Assembly: GCF_030407435.1 (NCBI RefSeq)
Contig: NZ_JASDDK010000001.1
Coordinates: 868,001 to 932,000 of the forward strand
Direction: 5' to 3'
DNA: 64,000 bases
From: Winogradskyella bathintestinalis
GTDB lineage: Bacteria > Bacteroidota > Bacteroidia > Flavobacteriales > Flavobacteriaceae
The position numbers and the translations under genes were made by a program. This document shows, piece after piece, positions 37,491 through 46,937 of the stretch (position 1 is the stretch's first letter; each line of letters opens with the position of its first letter). The notes under the pieces were generated by a model. That model worked only from the letters and a program-made list of their open reading frames with translations, had not been told where the DNA came from and made no database searches.

Positions 37491-38207
37491 TTAGTCTCGA
37501 GACATAAAAATTCTAAGAATGTACCAGAATAATAACATCAACGAGGCAAACAAACCTAATGCCGCTGGAATATAGTCTTCAATTCCATAATTTTTAACCA
37601 AGTTAGAGGTTTGATATAAAATAGAACCACCAGCAAGCAAACACATACCTACTGAAAACCACAAGCCAAGATTAAATCCAAAAATTGAACCTGCGATTAT
37701 TAAACCGATTGCTATAAAGAAACCTATGGTTAAACCTGTTTTTAAGTATGAAAAATCGGTTTTAGTCATTAATACTACTGCTGATAAACCTGTAAACAAT
37801 GCTAAGGTAACAATAGAGGCTTGATAGAGAATTTCCGTACCAGATTCCATATAAAACATAGCTATATAAAGCATAGGTACAAAAATCAGTGCTTCAAAAA
37901 AGATATAAATACCATAAGCCAAATATTGCTTATTCTTATCGGTGGTTCTTAAAGCCATGCTTTCTGCGTAGTTTGTTGCAAACATAAAACCTCCTAGCAT
38001 TAACAACCATTTGTAGCCTTCAGTCATTGATAGCATAAATTCTACAATGGTATCACTTTGCAGTAATAAGTATTCAAAAAGAATAAAAACAAGTACTCCA
38101 CCTGCAACATGGGTATATGTTTTTCTATAAAAAGCAGCACGTTCAATTTCTGAAAGACTGCCAATTATTATTTTGTCATTTGGTTGATTTGGGATTTGAT
38201 TTTCCAT
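37491..38207 (-). CDS. Bax inhibitor-1/YccA family membrane protein
   Basis: A 238-residue protein with about seven transmembrane helices that matches the Bax inhibitor-1 (BI-1/YccA/YetJ) family. Bacterial members are pH-sensitive calcium-leak channels or modulators of FtsH. A short cytoplasmic N-terminus precedes the first helix. The palindrome at 38221-38233 lies 13 bases upstream of the start. A metallopeptidase gene precedes it on the same strand, separated by a terminator. Confidence 0.9.
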   Translation of the reverse strand: MENQIPNQPNDKIIIGSLSEIERAAFYRKTYTHVAGGVLVFILFEYLLLQSDTIVEFMLSMTEGYKWLLMLGGFMFATNYAESMALRTTDKNKQYLAYGIYIFFEALIFVPMLYIAMFYMESGTEILYQASIVTLALFTGLSAVVLMTKTDFSYLKTGLTIGFFIAIGLIIAGSIFGFNLGLWFSVGMCLLAGGSILYQTSNLVKNYGIEDYIPAALGLFASLMLLFWYILRIFMSRD

Positions 38208-38220
38208 AATATGATTTAGT

Positions 38221-38233
38221 TTAGTTGAACTAA
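38221..38233. promoter_or_regulatory. Inverted repeat upstream of the Bax inhibitor-like gene
   Basis: TTAGTT-G-AACTAA is a 6-bp inverted repeat with a 1-base centre, 14 bases before the ATG. It is an operator candidate with no further support. Confidence 0.25.
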
Positions 38234-38260
38234 TTTAGGTGTTTTCATTATATAACACAA

Positions 38261-38286
38261 AAAAGCTCTGATTTTTCAGAGCTTTA
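38261..38286 (-). terminator. Terminator after the zinc metallopeptidase gene
   Basis: A 9-bp stem AAGCTCTGA/TCAGAGCTT with a 4-base loop; the minus strand continues in TTTTTT. Confidence 0.85.
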
Positions 38287-38311
38287 TATTTATTTTATAA
38301 CTAGTAAAGAA

Positions 38312-39016
38312 TTAATCTCTACCGCCAAATACCTGAAGTGCCCAATATAATAAAGAAGCTAAGGCGCCAATAGCGGCTACCAAATAAGTTCTTGCCGCCC
38401 ATTTAAGTGCGTCTTCAGAGCCGGCATACTCCTCTGGTGTTACCATGTTTTTGTTCTTAAGCCAAGCTAATGCCCTATTACTGGCATCATACTCTACTGG
38501 TAAAGTGATAAAACTAAAAAGTGTAGCAAAACCCATGAAAACCAAACCAGCAACAGCGACCCAATAACCTAAACCAACTCCTGCAGCGGCACCTAAAATT
38601 AAACCACCGATCACTAACCACTGCGACATTCCCGAAGTAACGCTCACAATTGGCACCAAAGCGGAGCGCATACCTAAAGCACTATACGCTTGCGCATGCT
38701 GCACAGCATGGCCGCACTCGTGAGCAGCAACAGCAGCTGCAGCTGCGTTTCTTTGGTTGTATACCGACTCGCTTAGATTAACTGTTTTATTTTTTGGATT
38801 GTAATGATCTGTTAATTGTCCGGGTGTAGAAATCACTTCTACATCGTGTATACCATTATCAGCTAACATTTTTTCTGCAATCTCTCGTCCCGATAAACCG
38901 TTCCGCAATTGTACTTTAGAATACTTAGCGAACTTAATTTTAAGTTGTCTGCTTACTAACCAGCTTACTAAAGCAATAGCACCAATTAGTACGTAATATC
39001 CCATCATTCCACTCAT
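38312..39016 (-). CDS. Membrane zinc metallopeptidase (YugP type)
   Basis: A 234-residue protein with an N-terminal membrane helix and the zinc motif HECGH (within AAAVAAHECGHAVQHAQ), then two or three more membrane segments. This matches the YugP/DUF family of neutral zinc metallopeptidases, whose substrates are unknown. It is read alone, with a terminator after it. Confidence 0.9.
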   Translation of the reverse strand: MSGMMGYYVLIGAIALVSWLVSRQLKIKFAKYSKVQLRNGLSGREIAEKMLADNGIHDVEVISTPGQLTDHYNPKNKTVNLSESVYNQRNAAAAAVAAHECGHAVQHAQAYSALGMRSALVPIVSVTSGMSQWLVIGGLILGAAAGVGLGYWVAVAGLVFMGFATLFSFITLPVEYDASNRALAWLKNKNMVTPEEYAGSEDALKWAARTYLVAAIGALASLLYWALQVFGGRD

Positions 39017-39145
39017 AATTCGAATTATTTTTTATGTAAATTTACTAAATGAATAGCAAATAATAAGCCAAATTATAGTTAAGAAAATTTGTCAGGTTTT
39101 AAGGTTTTTACAGTTTAAAATTAACTACGATTACGAAACCTATAA

Positions 39146-39580
39146 TTAATCCGTTCTAGATGTAACCATCACTTTGATCACCGTATCCTTTTTAAAAATT
39201 ATAGATAGTTGCTTTATTTCACCGCTTGAAAATTTTGCGCTTTTTCCGATATAATAATTATATTGAATCAATTCTGCAGAAAGCGAATCATTGGGTCTAC
39301 CTAATTGCTTTAAAACTTCATACTTGGTGTCATTAATAAAAAGGTTCCTATCTTTTATATCATCTACCATTTGGTACCGTTTCTTTGGGTTATCTTTCCA
39401 ACGGTTTTCACTAAAACGTTCATTAAAAACGTAAATTAAAGTAGTACTAATAACAAATGCGGAAAAGAATATTAAGCCAATCTGATTAATCTGATTATTT
39501 CGAAAATCGAAATATTCCTTTAAATGTATTCGGTTTTTTTTTGTTGATGGTTTTCTTATAGAAGGCTTATTTGATGACAT
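39146..39580 (-). CDS. Hypothetical single-pass membrane protein
   Basis: A 144-residue protein that I do not recognise by name. A basic N-terminus (residues 1-30) precedes one transmembrane helix (about 34-51), then a small extracytoplasmic domain with KYEVLKQLGRPND. That segment resembles the SmpA/BamE-like fold, where a helix is followed by a GxP turn, but this is only a hint. It starts 15 bases after leuS and is probably co-transcribed with it. Confidence 0.75.
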   Translation of the reverse strand: MSSNKPSIRKPSTKKNRIHLKEYFDFRNNQINQIGLIFFSAFVISTTLIYVFNERFSENRWKDNPKKRYQMVDDIKDRNLFINDTKYEVLKQLGRPNDSLSAELIQYNYYIGKSAKFSSGEIKQLSIIFKKDTVIKVMVTSRTD

Positions 39581-39595
39581 AAGATTCTTCTTCTG

Positions 39596-42424
39596 TTACC
39601 CAACAATATTTACAATCTTACCAGGGACTACAATAATCTTTTTAGGCGTTCTACCATCTAATTGCGCAATTGTTTTCTCATGAGCCATAACAGTTTTTTC
39701 AATAGCGTCTTTACTCAAATCTAACGGTAACTCTAATGTAAAACGCATTTTTCCATTAAAAGAAATTGGATAATTTTTACTGCTCTCTACTAAATAACTC
39801 GCCTCAAAAATGGGAAAAGCTGCCATAGATACAGAATCGTCATTGCCTAGTTGCGACCATAATTCTTCTGCAATATGCGGCGCATAAGGTGAAATTAATA
39901 TTAATAAAGATTCTAAAATGTCTTTACTTGTACACTTTTGAGCCGTTAACTCATTGACCGCAATCATAAAAGTAGAAACCGAGGTATTAAAAGAGAAATT
40001 CTCAATATCTTCTTCAACCTTCTTTATAGTCTTATGTAATGTTTTTAAGTTGTCTTTAGTTGGCTCTGCATCATTTACTTTTAAACCATTGTCATCGGTG
40101 TATAACTTCCAGAGTTTTTTAAGGAAATTATGTACACCTGTAATACCCGCTGTATTCCAAGGTTTGTATTGTTCTAATGGGCCAAGAAACATTTCGTAAA
40201 GTCGCAAGCTGTCGGCACCATAATCTGCAACGATGTCATCAGGATTAACGACATTGTATTTAGATTTGGACATTTTTTCGACATCTCTTCCTACTTTATA
40301 AACACCGTCTTCAAGAATAAATTCAGCATTAGCATAATCTTCACCAAACTCACTGTCATTTTTTAAACCTTCAATGTCTAATTCGTCTGAAGCATTAATA
40401 TATTGAACTTTCACGTGAATTGGTAATACGTTTTTATTCTCTGTTAATCCTTTTGATAAATAAGTATTAGTGTCTTCTTCTCTATAAATAAAAGCACTAG
40501 TACCCAAAATCATCCCTTGGTTTATCAACTTTTTAAAAGGCTCTTCAACATTAACGAAACCGCGATCCTTTAAAAGTTTTACCCAAAAGCGAGAATAGAG
40601 TAGGTGACCTGTAGCATGCTCGCTACCGCCAATATATAAATCTACATTTTCCCAATAGTTGAGTGCATCTTTACTTGCGAAAACGCCATCTCTATTGGTT
40701 GCTTCTTCCATATAACGAAAGAAATACCAAGAACTGCCTGCCCAACCTGGCATAGTGTTTAGCTCTAGTGGGTGAATAGTGGTGTTGTTTATTTTATCAT
40801 TACTAACCACAGCATTTGTTTCGGTACACCAAGCCCATACATCTGCGCGTCCTAAAGGTGGTTCTCCTTCTTCTGTTGGTAAATATTTTTCTACTTCAGG
40901 TAATTTAATAGGCAAGTGCTCAACATCAATCGTTTGAGGCATGTCGTTCACGTAATACACTGGAAACGGTTCTCCCCAGTATCGTTGACGAGAAAACACA
41001 GCATCTCGCAATCTGTAATTGGTTTTACCTTCACCTTGCTTTAATTGTTCAAGTTCGTAAATAGCACGTTTGCTTGCTTTTTTGTAGTTCATTCCGTTAA
41101 GGAAATCGCTATTGGCAATTTTTACGTTGGCTTTAGAAGCAAAAGCTTCTTCAGAAATATCCACTCCTTCAAAAATGTTTGGAATGGCAATATCAAAATG
41201 TTTAGCAAAATCATAATCGCGTTGGTCTCCGCAAGGCACTGCCATTACCGCGCCTGTGCCGTAGCTTGCTAGGACGTAATCGCCAATCCAAATTGGAATC
41301 GGCTCTTTAGAAAATGGATGTTCAGCATAGGCACCTGTAAAGATTCCAGAAATGGTTTTTACATCTGCCATTCTATCGCGTTCGCTACGTTTGGCTGTTT
41401 TTTCAATATAGGCTTCAACAGCCTCTTTTTGTTCTGGAGTTGTGATTTTTGACACGAGCTCGTGTTCTGGAGCTAAGGTCATGAATGAGACTCCGAAAAT
41501 AGTGTCTGGTCTTGTGGTGAAAACTTCTATGATATCATCATGACTATTCACATTAAAAGTAACCGAAGCACCCACCGATTTACCTATCCAGTTTTTCTGA
41601 ATATCTTTTAAAGCATCGGTCCAATCCACCGTTTCTAAACCCTGCAACAAACGTTCTGCGTAAGCCGAAATTCGCATGCTCCATTGTGTCATTTTTTTAC
41701 GCACCACTGTATGACCTCCACGTTCTGAAACTCCGTTTACAATTTCGTCGTTTGCTAAAACGGTGCCTAAAGCCGGACACCAATTTACTTCAGTTTCTGC
41801 TAAATAGGTTAATCTATATTTTAAGAGGATTTCTTGTTTTTTAACGTCTGAAAAGGCTTTCCATGCTTCAGCAGTGAACGATTCTATATTTTCATCACAA
41901 GCGGCATTAACCGAAATGTTACCTTCAACTTCAAATTTTGAAACTAAGGTTTTTATATCTTCTGCTTTGTTTGAATCATTATTGTACCACGATTCAAATA
42001 ATTGAATAAAAATCCATTGCGTCCATTTGTAATATTCAGGATTCGATGTTCTTACTTCACGACTCCAATCGAAAGAAAAACCAATTTGATCTAACTGACG
42101 ACGGTACGTTTTAATATTGGCATCAGTAGTTACCGCTGGATGCTGACCTGTCTGAATCGCATATTGTTCGGCGGGTAAACCAAAACTATCGTAACCTTGC
42201 GGATGTAAGACATTAAAACCTTTATGACGTTTGTAACGTGCATAGATATCACTAGCAATATAACCTAAGGGATGACCGACATGTAAACCTGCACCAGATG
42301 GGTAAGGAAACATGTCCAAAACATAATATTTAGGCTTATCGCTGTCGTTAGACGCTTTAAACGTTTTATGGTCTCTCCAGTAGTCTTGCCATTTTTTTTC
42401 TATGGCGTTGAAATTGTACATCAT
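39596..42424 (-). CDS. leuS: Leucyl-tRNA synthetase
   Basis: It charges tRNA-Leu. At 942 residues, it has the class I HIGH signature HVGH at 48-51 (PYPSGAGLHVGHPLGY), the CP1 editing domain (TTRPDTIFGVSFMTLAPEH), and the KMSKS motif in VEKMSKSKYN. An insertion of about 60 residues relative to E. coli (about residues 640-700, with YLSKGLTENKNVLP) precedes KMSKS; such insertions are usual in this phylum. Start codons at 42424 and 42421 are both ATG. Confidence 0.97.
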   Translation of the reverse strand: MMYNFNAIEKKWQDYWRDHKTFKASNDSDKPKYYVLDMFPYPSGAGLHVGHPLGYIASDIYARYKRHKGFNVLHPQGYDSFGLPAEQYAIQTGQHPAVTTDANIKTYRRQLDQIGFSFDWSREVRTSNPEYYKWTQWIFIQLFESWYNNDSNKAEDIKTLVSKFEVEGNISVNAACDENIESFTAEAWKAFSDVKKQEILLKYRLTYLAETEVNWCPALGTVLANDEIVNGVSERGGHTVVRKKMTQWSMRISAYAERLLQGLETVDWTDALKDIQKNWIGKSVGASVTFNVNSHDDIIEVFTTRPDTIFGVSFMTLAPEHELVSKITTPEQKEAVEAYIEKTAKRSERDRMADVKTISGIFTGAYAEHPFSKEPIPIWIGDYVLASYGTGAVMAVPCGDQRDYDFAKHFDIAIPNIFEGVDISEEAFASKANVKIANSDFLNGMNYKKASKRAIYELEQLKQGEGKTNYRLRDAVFSRQRYWGEPFPVYYVNDMPQTIDVEHLPIKLPEVEKYLPTEEGEPPLGRADVWAWCTETNAVVSNDKINNTTIHPLELNTMPGWAGSSWYFFRYMEEATNRDGVFASKDALNYWENVDLYIGGSEHATGHLLYSRFWVKLLKDRGFVNVEEPFKKLINQGMILGTSAFIYREEDTNTYLSKGLTENKNVLPIHVKVQYINASDELDIEGLKNDSEFGEDYANAEFILEDGVYKVGRDVEKMSKSKYNVVNPDDIVADYGADSLRLYEMFLGPLEQYKPWNTAGITGVHNFLKKLWKLYTDDNGLKVNDAEPTKDNLKTLHKTIKKVEEDIENFSFNTSVSTFMIAVNELTAQKCTSKDILESLLILISPYAPHIAEELWSQLGNDDSVSMAAFPIFEASYLVESSKNYPISFNGKMRFTLELPLDLSKDAIEKTVMAHEKTIAQLDGRTPKKIIVVPGKIVNIVG

Positions 42425-42505
42425 TATTTGAATCCTTCTAATAAAGGCACAAATTTAAACTTTACAAGCCAAATAGCCTATAAGTTACATAAGTTATTAA
42501 ATTGA

Positions 42506-42533
42506 AAAAGCACCTTAAATTTAAGATGCTTTT
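42506..42533 (-). terminator. Terminator after the beta-barrel protein gene
   Basis: The stem AAAAGCACCTTAAA/TTTAAGATGCTTTT, with one mismatch and a minimal loop, has a T-run on the minus strand. Confidence 0.75.
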
Positions 42534-42553
42534 ATACCAAGTGGTATGTGAAT

Positions 42554-43111
42554 TTAGAATTTATAGCCTAATGACAGCTGAAATACATTGTTGGTAATAT
42601 CTGGATTTTCAACAACCGTTGTGATTCCGAAATTATAACGAGCTTGTACAAAAAGATTAGTGCCGATATTATAACCTAATCCTACGTTAGCTCCAAAATC
42701 AAAATTAGAAGCATCAGTGTCTGCATCTGGTAAATCACTATTAATATACTCGCCTTTATCATTAATTAAAAATGAAAATTGAGGCCCTAGTTCAATGCTA
42801 AAATCATCAACTATATAATATTTTGCCATAATTGGAATAGCTAAATAATCGACTTTGATCTTAACGACATCTTGAGCTTCAGATCCTTGTCTAGAGTATA
42901 AAAGTTCTGGTTGCAAGGAAAATCGTTGGCCTAGAGGAATTTCGGAAATAGCTCCAACATGAAATGCTATTAAGCTATTTCTATCAGCATCACCACCCGA
43001 AAAATTTGAGACATTAAGGCCTGCTTTCGCTCCAAAGGTAATCTCTTGGGCATATGATTGATGGATGAATCCAATAGTCGCAAGGACTACAGTAAAAAGT
43101 AATTTTTTCAT
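42554..43111 (-). CDS. Outer-membrane beta-barrel (porin-family) protein
   Basis: A 185-residue protein with a signal peptide (about 1-21, ending QSYAQ) and an eight-stranded OmpA/OmpX-like barrel with alternating hydrophobic strands; it ends in an aromatic residue (LSLGYKF). It matches the small PorT/outer-membrane beta-barrel family common in Bacteroidota. It is transcribed alone, with a terminator, between leuS and ftsX. Confidence 0.88.
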   Translation of the reverse strand: MKKLLFTVVLATIGFIHQSYAQEITFGAKAGLNVSNFSGGDADRNSLIAFHVGAISEIPLGQRFSLQPELLYSRQGSEAQDVVKIKVDYLAIPIMAKYYIVDDFSIELGPQFSFLINDKGEYINSDLPDADTDASNFDFGANVGLGYNIGTNLFVQARYNFGITTVVENPDITNNVFQLSLGYKF

Positions 43112-43360
43112 AATTAATAAGATTTAGTATAATTGATTTCGCTGAAATTTTCAAAAACTATGCCATTAGCTCATAATTGATAATTCAATTTTTAAGAAAT
43201 TGGCTATATTATGTGATTTCAATATAAGGAATAATCTATCAGAACCCGTTTATTTTTAGCTATTTTACAAAGGTTAACAACACTATTAAAAGTTAGACGT
43301 TGATATACTCTAGATAAGTAAATTCTTTTATATTTTTACAGCACTAATTATAATTAATTC

Positions 43361-44239
43361 ATGGCATCATCTTTTGACAAGTATCAAAAACGTAAACTCA
43401 TATCTTCATACGTATCCGTAGTGATAAGTATAGCTTTGGTGTTGTTTCTTTTAGGTTGTTTAGGGTTATTGGTTATTAACTCTAAAAAGGTAGCGGATCA
43501 CTTTAAAGAACAGGTAGTTATAACAATTTATTTAAACGATACGGCAAAAGAAGTAGAAGTGAATCAGTTAAAAAAGAGTTTAGCGATGGCAGATTATACC
43601 AAAGATGCTCTCTATGTATCTAAAGAAGAAGCTGCTGCATTTATGAAAGCTGAAACTGGAGAAGATTTTATGGATTTTGTGGGTTATAATCCGCTTAAAA
43701 ATTCAATTGATGTGCATTTAAAAGCAGATTTCGTTAACACAGAACAATTAACAGAAATAACTGAGGGTTTATCAAACAAAACATTTATTGAAGAGATAAG
43801 ATACGATAATGATTTGGTGGAGTTAATGAACGACAATGTTAAGAAAATTACCTTTTGGGTGTTGATTATTAGTGGTTTGTTCACATTGATTGCTGTATTG
43901 TTGATTAATAGTTCTATTCGTTTAGCCGTATACTCTAAACGATTTATTATTAAAACCATGCAAATGGTTGGGGCTACTAAACGATTTATCAGAAAGCCAT
44001 TTGTTTGGAAAAGTGTACAATTAGGAATTATTGGAGCTCTTGTGGCCATGGGCGGAATGGCCGTGGTACTTTATTATTTAGATATTACATTTCCGGAATT
44101 AGAATTGTTAAGAAACACAATTTCAATTGTGGCATTATTTACAGGAATCTTTCTTTTAGGAATTCTTATTACCTGGATTAGTACGTTTATCGCGACACAA
44201 CGTTTCTTAAATTTAAAAACGGATCAGTTGTATTATTAA
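43361..44239 (+). CDS. ftsX: Cell division protein FtsX
   Basis: A 292-residue membrane subunit of the FtsEX complex, which activates peptidoglycan hydrolases at the division site. The N-terminal helix, the large extracytoplasmic loop (residues 45-165) and three C-terminal helices are present, with VYSKRFIIKTMQMVGATKRFIRKPF as the typical FtsX region. ftsE is not adjacent, as is common in Bacteroidota. It is the first gene of a plus-strand run that leads to uppP and truB. Confidence 0.94.
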   Translation: MASSFDKYQKRKLISSYVSVVISIALVLFLLGCLGLLVINSKKVADHFKEQVVITIYLNDTAKEVEVNQLKKSLAMADYTKDALYVSKEEAAAFMKAETGEDFMDFVGYNPLKNSIDVHLKADFVNTEQLTEITEGLSNKTFIEEIRYDNDLVELMNDNVKKITFWVLIISGLFTLIAVLLINSSIRLAVYSKRFIIKTMQMVGATKRFIRKPFVWKSVQLGIIGALVAMGGMAVVLYYLDITFPELELLRNTISIVALFTGIFLLGILITWISTFIATQRFLNLKTDQLYY

Positions 44240-44271
44240 ATTATAGGACGACCACATAAATAGGCAATGCT

Positions 44272-44913
44272 TTGAAAATAAATATATTCATAGTAATTAT
44301 GTTTTCATCATTGCTTTTCGCATGTGATTCGCATAAAGACCAACGGTATATTTTCTTTTTACATAATCGTTTTATAGAAACACACGCCTTAGATGAATTG
44401 CATCCACAATATGGTAAAACAGAGTACTTAGAAATAATCTGTGCATTTGAAAATTATGGTTTTAATGTTTTCAGCGAAATAAGAAAGGGTAATGTTGACG
44501 TAAGAGATTATGCCGCTAGTCTAGTAACTGAGATTGATAGCCTAATTTCAACGGGCGTAAACCCTAAAGCGATTACTATTATAGGCACATCAAAAGGTGG
44601 TTATATAGCACAATATGTGTCTACATTTGCCAATAATCCCAATCTAAATTTTGTGTTTATTGCGAGTTTCAGAAATGAAGACCTACACAATATTTCTGAG
44701 ATTAATTACTGTGGTAATATCTTGAACATTTTTGAAAAGACAGATCCATTCGGTGTATCGGCTATAGAACGTAGAAATAGATCGACGTGTAATATTAAAA
44801 ATTTTAAAGAAATAGAGCTCGACACCAAATTAGGACATGGTTTTTTATTTAGGCCATTAGATGAGTGGATAGCTCCGTCAGTGACCTGGGCCAATGGGTT
44901 TTATGATCAATAA
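44272..44913 (+). CDS. Alpha/beta-hydrolase-like lipoprotein
   Basis: A 213-residue protein. The TTG start at 44272 is supported because it gives an 18-residue lipoprotein signal ending at Cys18 (SLLFAC); the next ATG (44299) would leave only eight residues before the cysteine. The nucleophile elbow GTSKGGY (GxSxG) near residue 105 is that of an alpha/beta hydrolase, and a C-terminal LGHGF could supply the histidine. It probably acts on the outer or periplasmic side. It lies 32 bases after ftsX, with no known role in division. Confidence 0.75.
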   Translation: MKINIFIVIMFSSLLFACDSHKDQRYIFFLHNRFIETHALDELHPQYGKTEYLEIICAFENYGFNVFSEIRKGNVDVRDYAASLVTEIDSLISTGVNPKAITIIGTSKGGYIAQYVSTFANNPNLNFVFIASFRNEDLHNISEINYCGNILNIFEKTDPFGVSAIERRNRSTCNIKNFKEIELDTKLGHGFLFRPLDEWIAPSVTWANGFYDQ

Positions 44914-45027
44914 ATATAGTTGTTCCAAAGGCAAAGTCTGATAAGTGTTAGGAAAATATTAATGTAAACTTATATTTAGAAATAAAACTGTTATTTTGCA
45001 AATAATTAAAGCATAGCTGAAAAAATC

Positions 45028-45291
45028 ATGGGAGAACAAAAACGTAAGGAAGATTCTAAATCTGAATTTATCTTCGGGAAGAAAAATTACAAATTCCTAT
45101 TTGTCGGTTTGGCATTTATTGTCATTGGTTTTATCCTTATGTCGGGTGGTGGAAGCGAAGATCCCAATGTATTTGATGAATCTATATATAGCTGGAGACG
45201 TATAAGATTAGCACCAACTTTAGTGCTAATTGGTTTCGGTATTCAGGTCTATGCCATTCTTCTAAATCCTAATAAAGAGTCTAAAAAATAA
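45028..45291 (+). CDS. DUF3098 domain-containing membrane protein
   Basis: An 87-residue protein with two transmembrane helices (about 22-40 and 62-80) separated by a short loop (GGGSEDPNVFDESIYSWRRI). This is the Bacteroidota DUF3098 family, normally encoded between ftsX and uppP. The conserved position suggests a link to envelope growth; the function is unknown. Confidence 0.88.
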   Translation: MGEQKRKEDSKSEFIFGKKNYKFLFVGLAFIVIGFILMSGGGSEDPNVFDESIYSWRRIRLAPTLVLIGFGIQVYAILLNPNKESKK

Positions 45292-45310
45292 CATTCAATT
45301 TACGTACTTT

Positions 45311-45344
45311 TTTGTCGTTTCATTATACTAAAATGATACATTTG
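45311..45344 (+). promoter_or_regulatory. Promoter abutting the uppP start codon
   Basis: TTTG at 45311-45314, 22 bases, then TACATTTG at 45337-45344. The last base of the box is only 6 bases before the uppP ATG, so the predicted transcript begins at or next to the start codon (leaderless). Confidence 0.6.
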
Positions 45345-45349
45345 CGCCA

Positions 45350-46141
45350 ATGGAAATTATAGATGCTATTATTTTAGGAATTATTCAAGGGCTTACGGAG
45401 TTCTTGCCTGTATCCTCTAGTGGTCACTTAGAACTTGGTAAAGCCATTTTAGGAAGTGATGCCATTCCTGAAGAAAGTTTAATGTTTACAGTGGTACTTC
45501 ACTTTGCAACGGCTTTGAGCACCATGGTTATTTTTAGAAAAGATATTGTTCAAATATTTAAAGGTTTATTTCAGTTTAAGTGGAACGAAGACACGCAATT
45601 TTCGCTCAAAATCATAATATCCATGATTCCTGCTGTAATAATTGGCTATAAATATGAAACTGAATTTGAACAATTATTTGGTAATAATATTCAGCTGGTA
45701 GGCGCAATGCTTATTGTTACTGCCGTACTTCTGTATTTGGCAGATAGGGCAAAAGAAACTGATAAAAAAGTGACGTTTAGCAATGCATTTATTATCGGAA
45801 TCGCTCAAGGAATAGCTATGTTACCAGGTATTTCGCGTTCTGGTGCTACCATCTCGACGTCTGTGCTTTTAGGAATTGATAAAACTAAAGCGGCCAGATT
45901 TTCATTTTTAATGGTGGTTCCGTTAATCTTTGGTAAAATTGCTAAAGATCTTATTTCTGGTGAACTTTCTTATAGCAGTTCTAGTTTTGGTTATTTAAGC
46001 GTAGGATTTATTGCCGCTTTTGTTTCTGGGTTATTTGCTTGTACTTGGATGATTGCCATTGTAAAGAAAAGTAAATTAACTTATTTTGCTATTTATTGTG
46101 CCATAGTTGGTATTGTAGCAATCATTTGGACTCAACTCTAA
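45350..46141 (+). CDS. uppP: Undecaprenyl-diphosphate phosphatase
   Basis: UppP (BacA) recycles the lipid carrier undecaprenyl diphosphate to the monophosphate for peptidoglycan and O-antigen synthesis. The 263-residue protein has about eight helices; motif 1 GLTEFLPVSSSGHL is at 14-27 and motif 2 LPGISRSGATIS at about 162-173. The start aligns with the usual family N-terminus. The stop overlaps the truB start (TAATG). Confidence 0.97.
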   Translation: MEIIDAIILGIIQGLTEFLPVSSSGHLELGKAILGSDAIPEESLMFTVVLHFATALSTMVIFRKDIVQIFKGLFQFKWNEDTQFSLKIIISMIPAVIIGYKYETEFEQLFGNNIQLVGAMLIVTAVLLYLADRAKETDKKVTFSNAFIIGIAQGIAMLPGISRSGATISTSVLLGIDKTKAARFSFLMVVPLIFGKIAKDLISGELSYSSSSFGYLSVGFIAAFVSGLFACTWMIAIVKKSKLTYFAIYCAIVGIVAIIWTQL

Positions 46142-46863
46142 TGTATACCGAAGAAGATTTTAAAAATGGATTAGTCTTGTTAATAGACAAACCGTTAACA
46201 TGGACCTCATTTCAAGCCGTTAACAAGTTGCGTTGGTCCATCCGTCAAGCCTATAATATTAAAAAAATTAAAGTAGGCCATGCTGGGACTTTAGATCCAT
46301 TAGCAACAGGTTTGTTAGTCATTTGCACTGGTAAGATGACCAAGCAGATTAATACGTTTCAAGGTCAAGAAAAAGAATATACAGGCACGTTTATCTTAGG
46401 TGCAACTACTCCTTCTTATGATTTAGAAACTGAAGTTGATAAAACATATCCTACCAATCACATTACTAGCGAATCAATTCATGTATCAACCCAACAGTTC
46501 ATTGGTAAAATAAATCAATTTCCACCTGTGTTTTCAGCGATTAAAAAAGAGGGAAAGCGTTTATATGATTATGCAAGAGCCGGAGAGGATGTTGAAATAA
46601 AATCGAGGCCAGTAGAAATCACTGAATTTGAAATCACAGAAATTAATCCTTCTACAGCGTCTAGCGCAAAACAGTTTGAAGTACATTTTAGAGTGGTGTG
46701 TAGTAAAGGAACATATATTAGATCTTTGGCTCACGACTTCGGAAAAGCACTTAATTCTGGAGCGCATTTGTCAGCCTTACGACGGACTCGCATTGGTGAT
46801 TTTAATGTTGATGAAGCATTGACACCTGAGGCTTTTATAGCGTCCTTACCTTCCAAAGAATAA
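46141..46863 (+). CDS. truB: tRNA pseudouridine(55) synthase
   Basis: TruB makes pseudouridine 55 in the T-loop of tRNAs. I start it at the ATG that overlaps the uppP stop (46141), giving 240 residues; an in-frame ATG at 46096 lies inside uppP and adds a non-family leader. The catalytic Asp52 lies in GHAGTLDPLATGLL, and the later VVCSKGTYIRSLAHDFG is typical. Co-translation with uppP is likely. Confidence 0.96.
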   Translation: MYTEEDFKNGLVLLIDKPLTWTSFQAVNKLRWSIRQAYNIKKIKVGHAGTLDPLATGLLVICTGKMTKQINTFQGQEKEYTGTFILGATTPSYDLETEVDKTYPTNHITSESIHVSTQQFIGKINQFPPVFSAIKKEGKRLYDYARAGEDVEIKSRPVEITEFEITEINPSTASSAKQFEVHFRVVCSKGTYIRSLAHDFGKALNSGAHLSALRRTRIGDFNVDEALTPEAFIASLPSKE

Positions 46864-46937
46864 GTTGACAAGGGTTAAGAACTAGTATTTAAACTATTTC
46901 TGAGTTATATTCGTATATAACACAAACGCCTTTACTC

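Noticed and set aside
46096..46140. Upstream in-frame ATG for truB
   Set aside because: It lies inside uppP and adds 15 residues that do not fit the TruB N-terminus; the TAATG overlap start is better.
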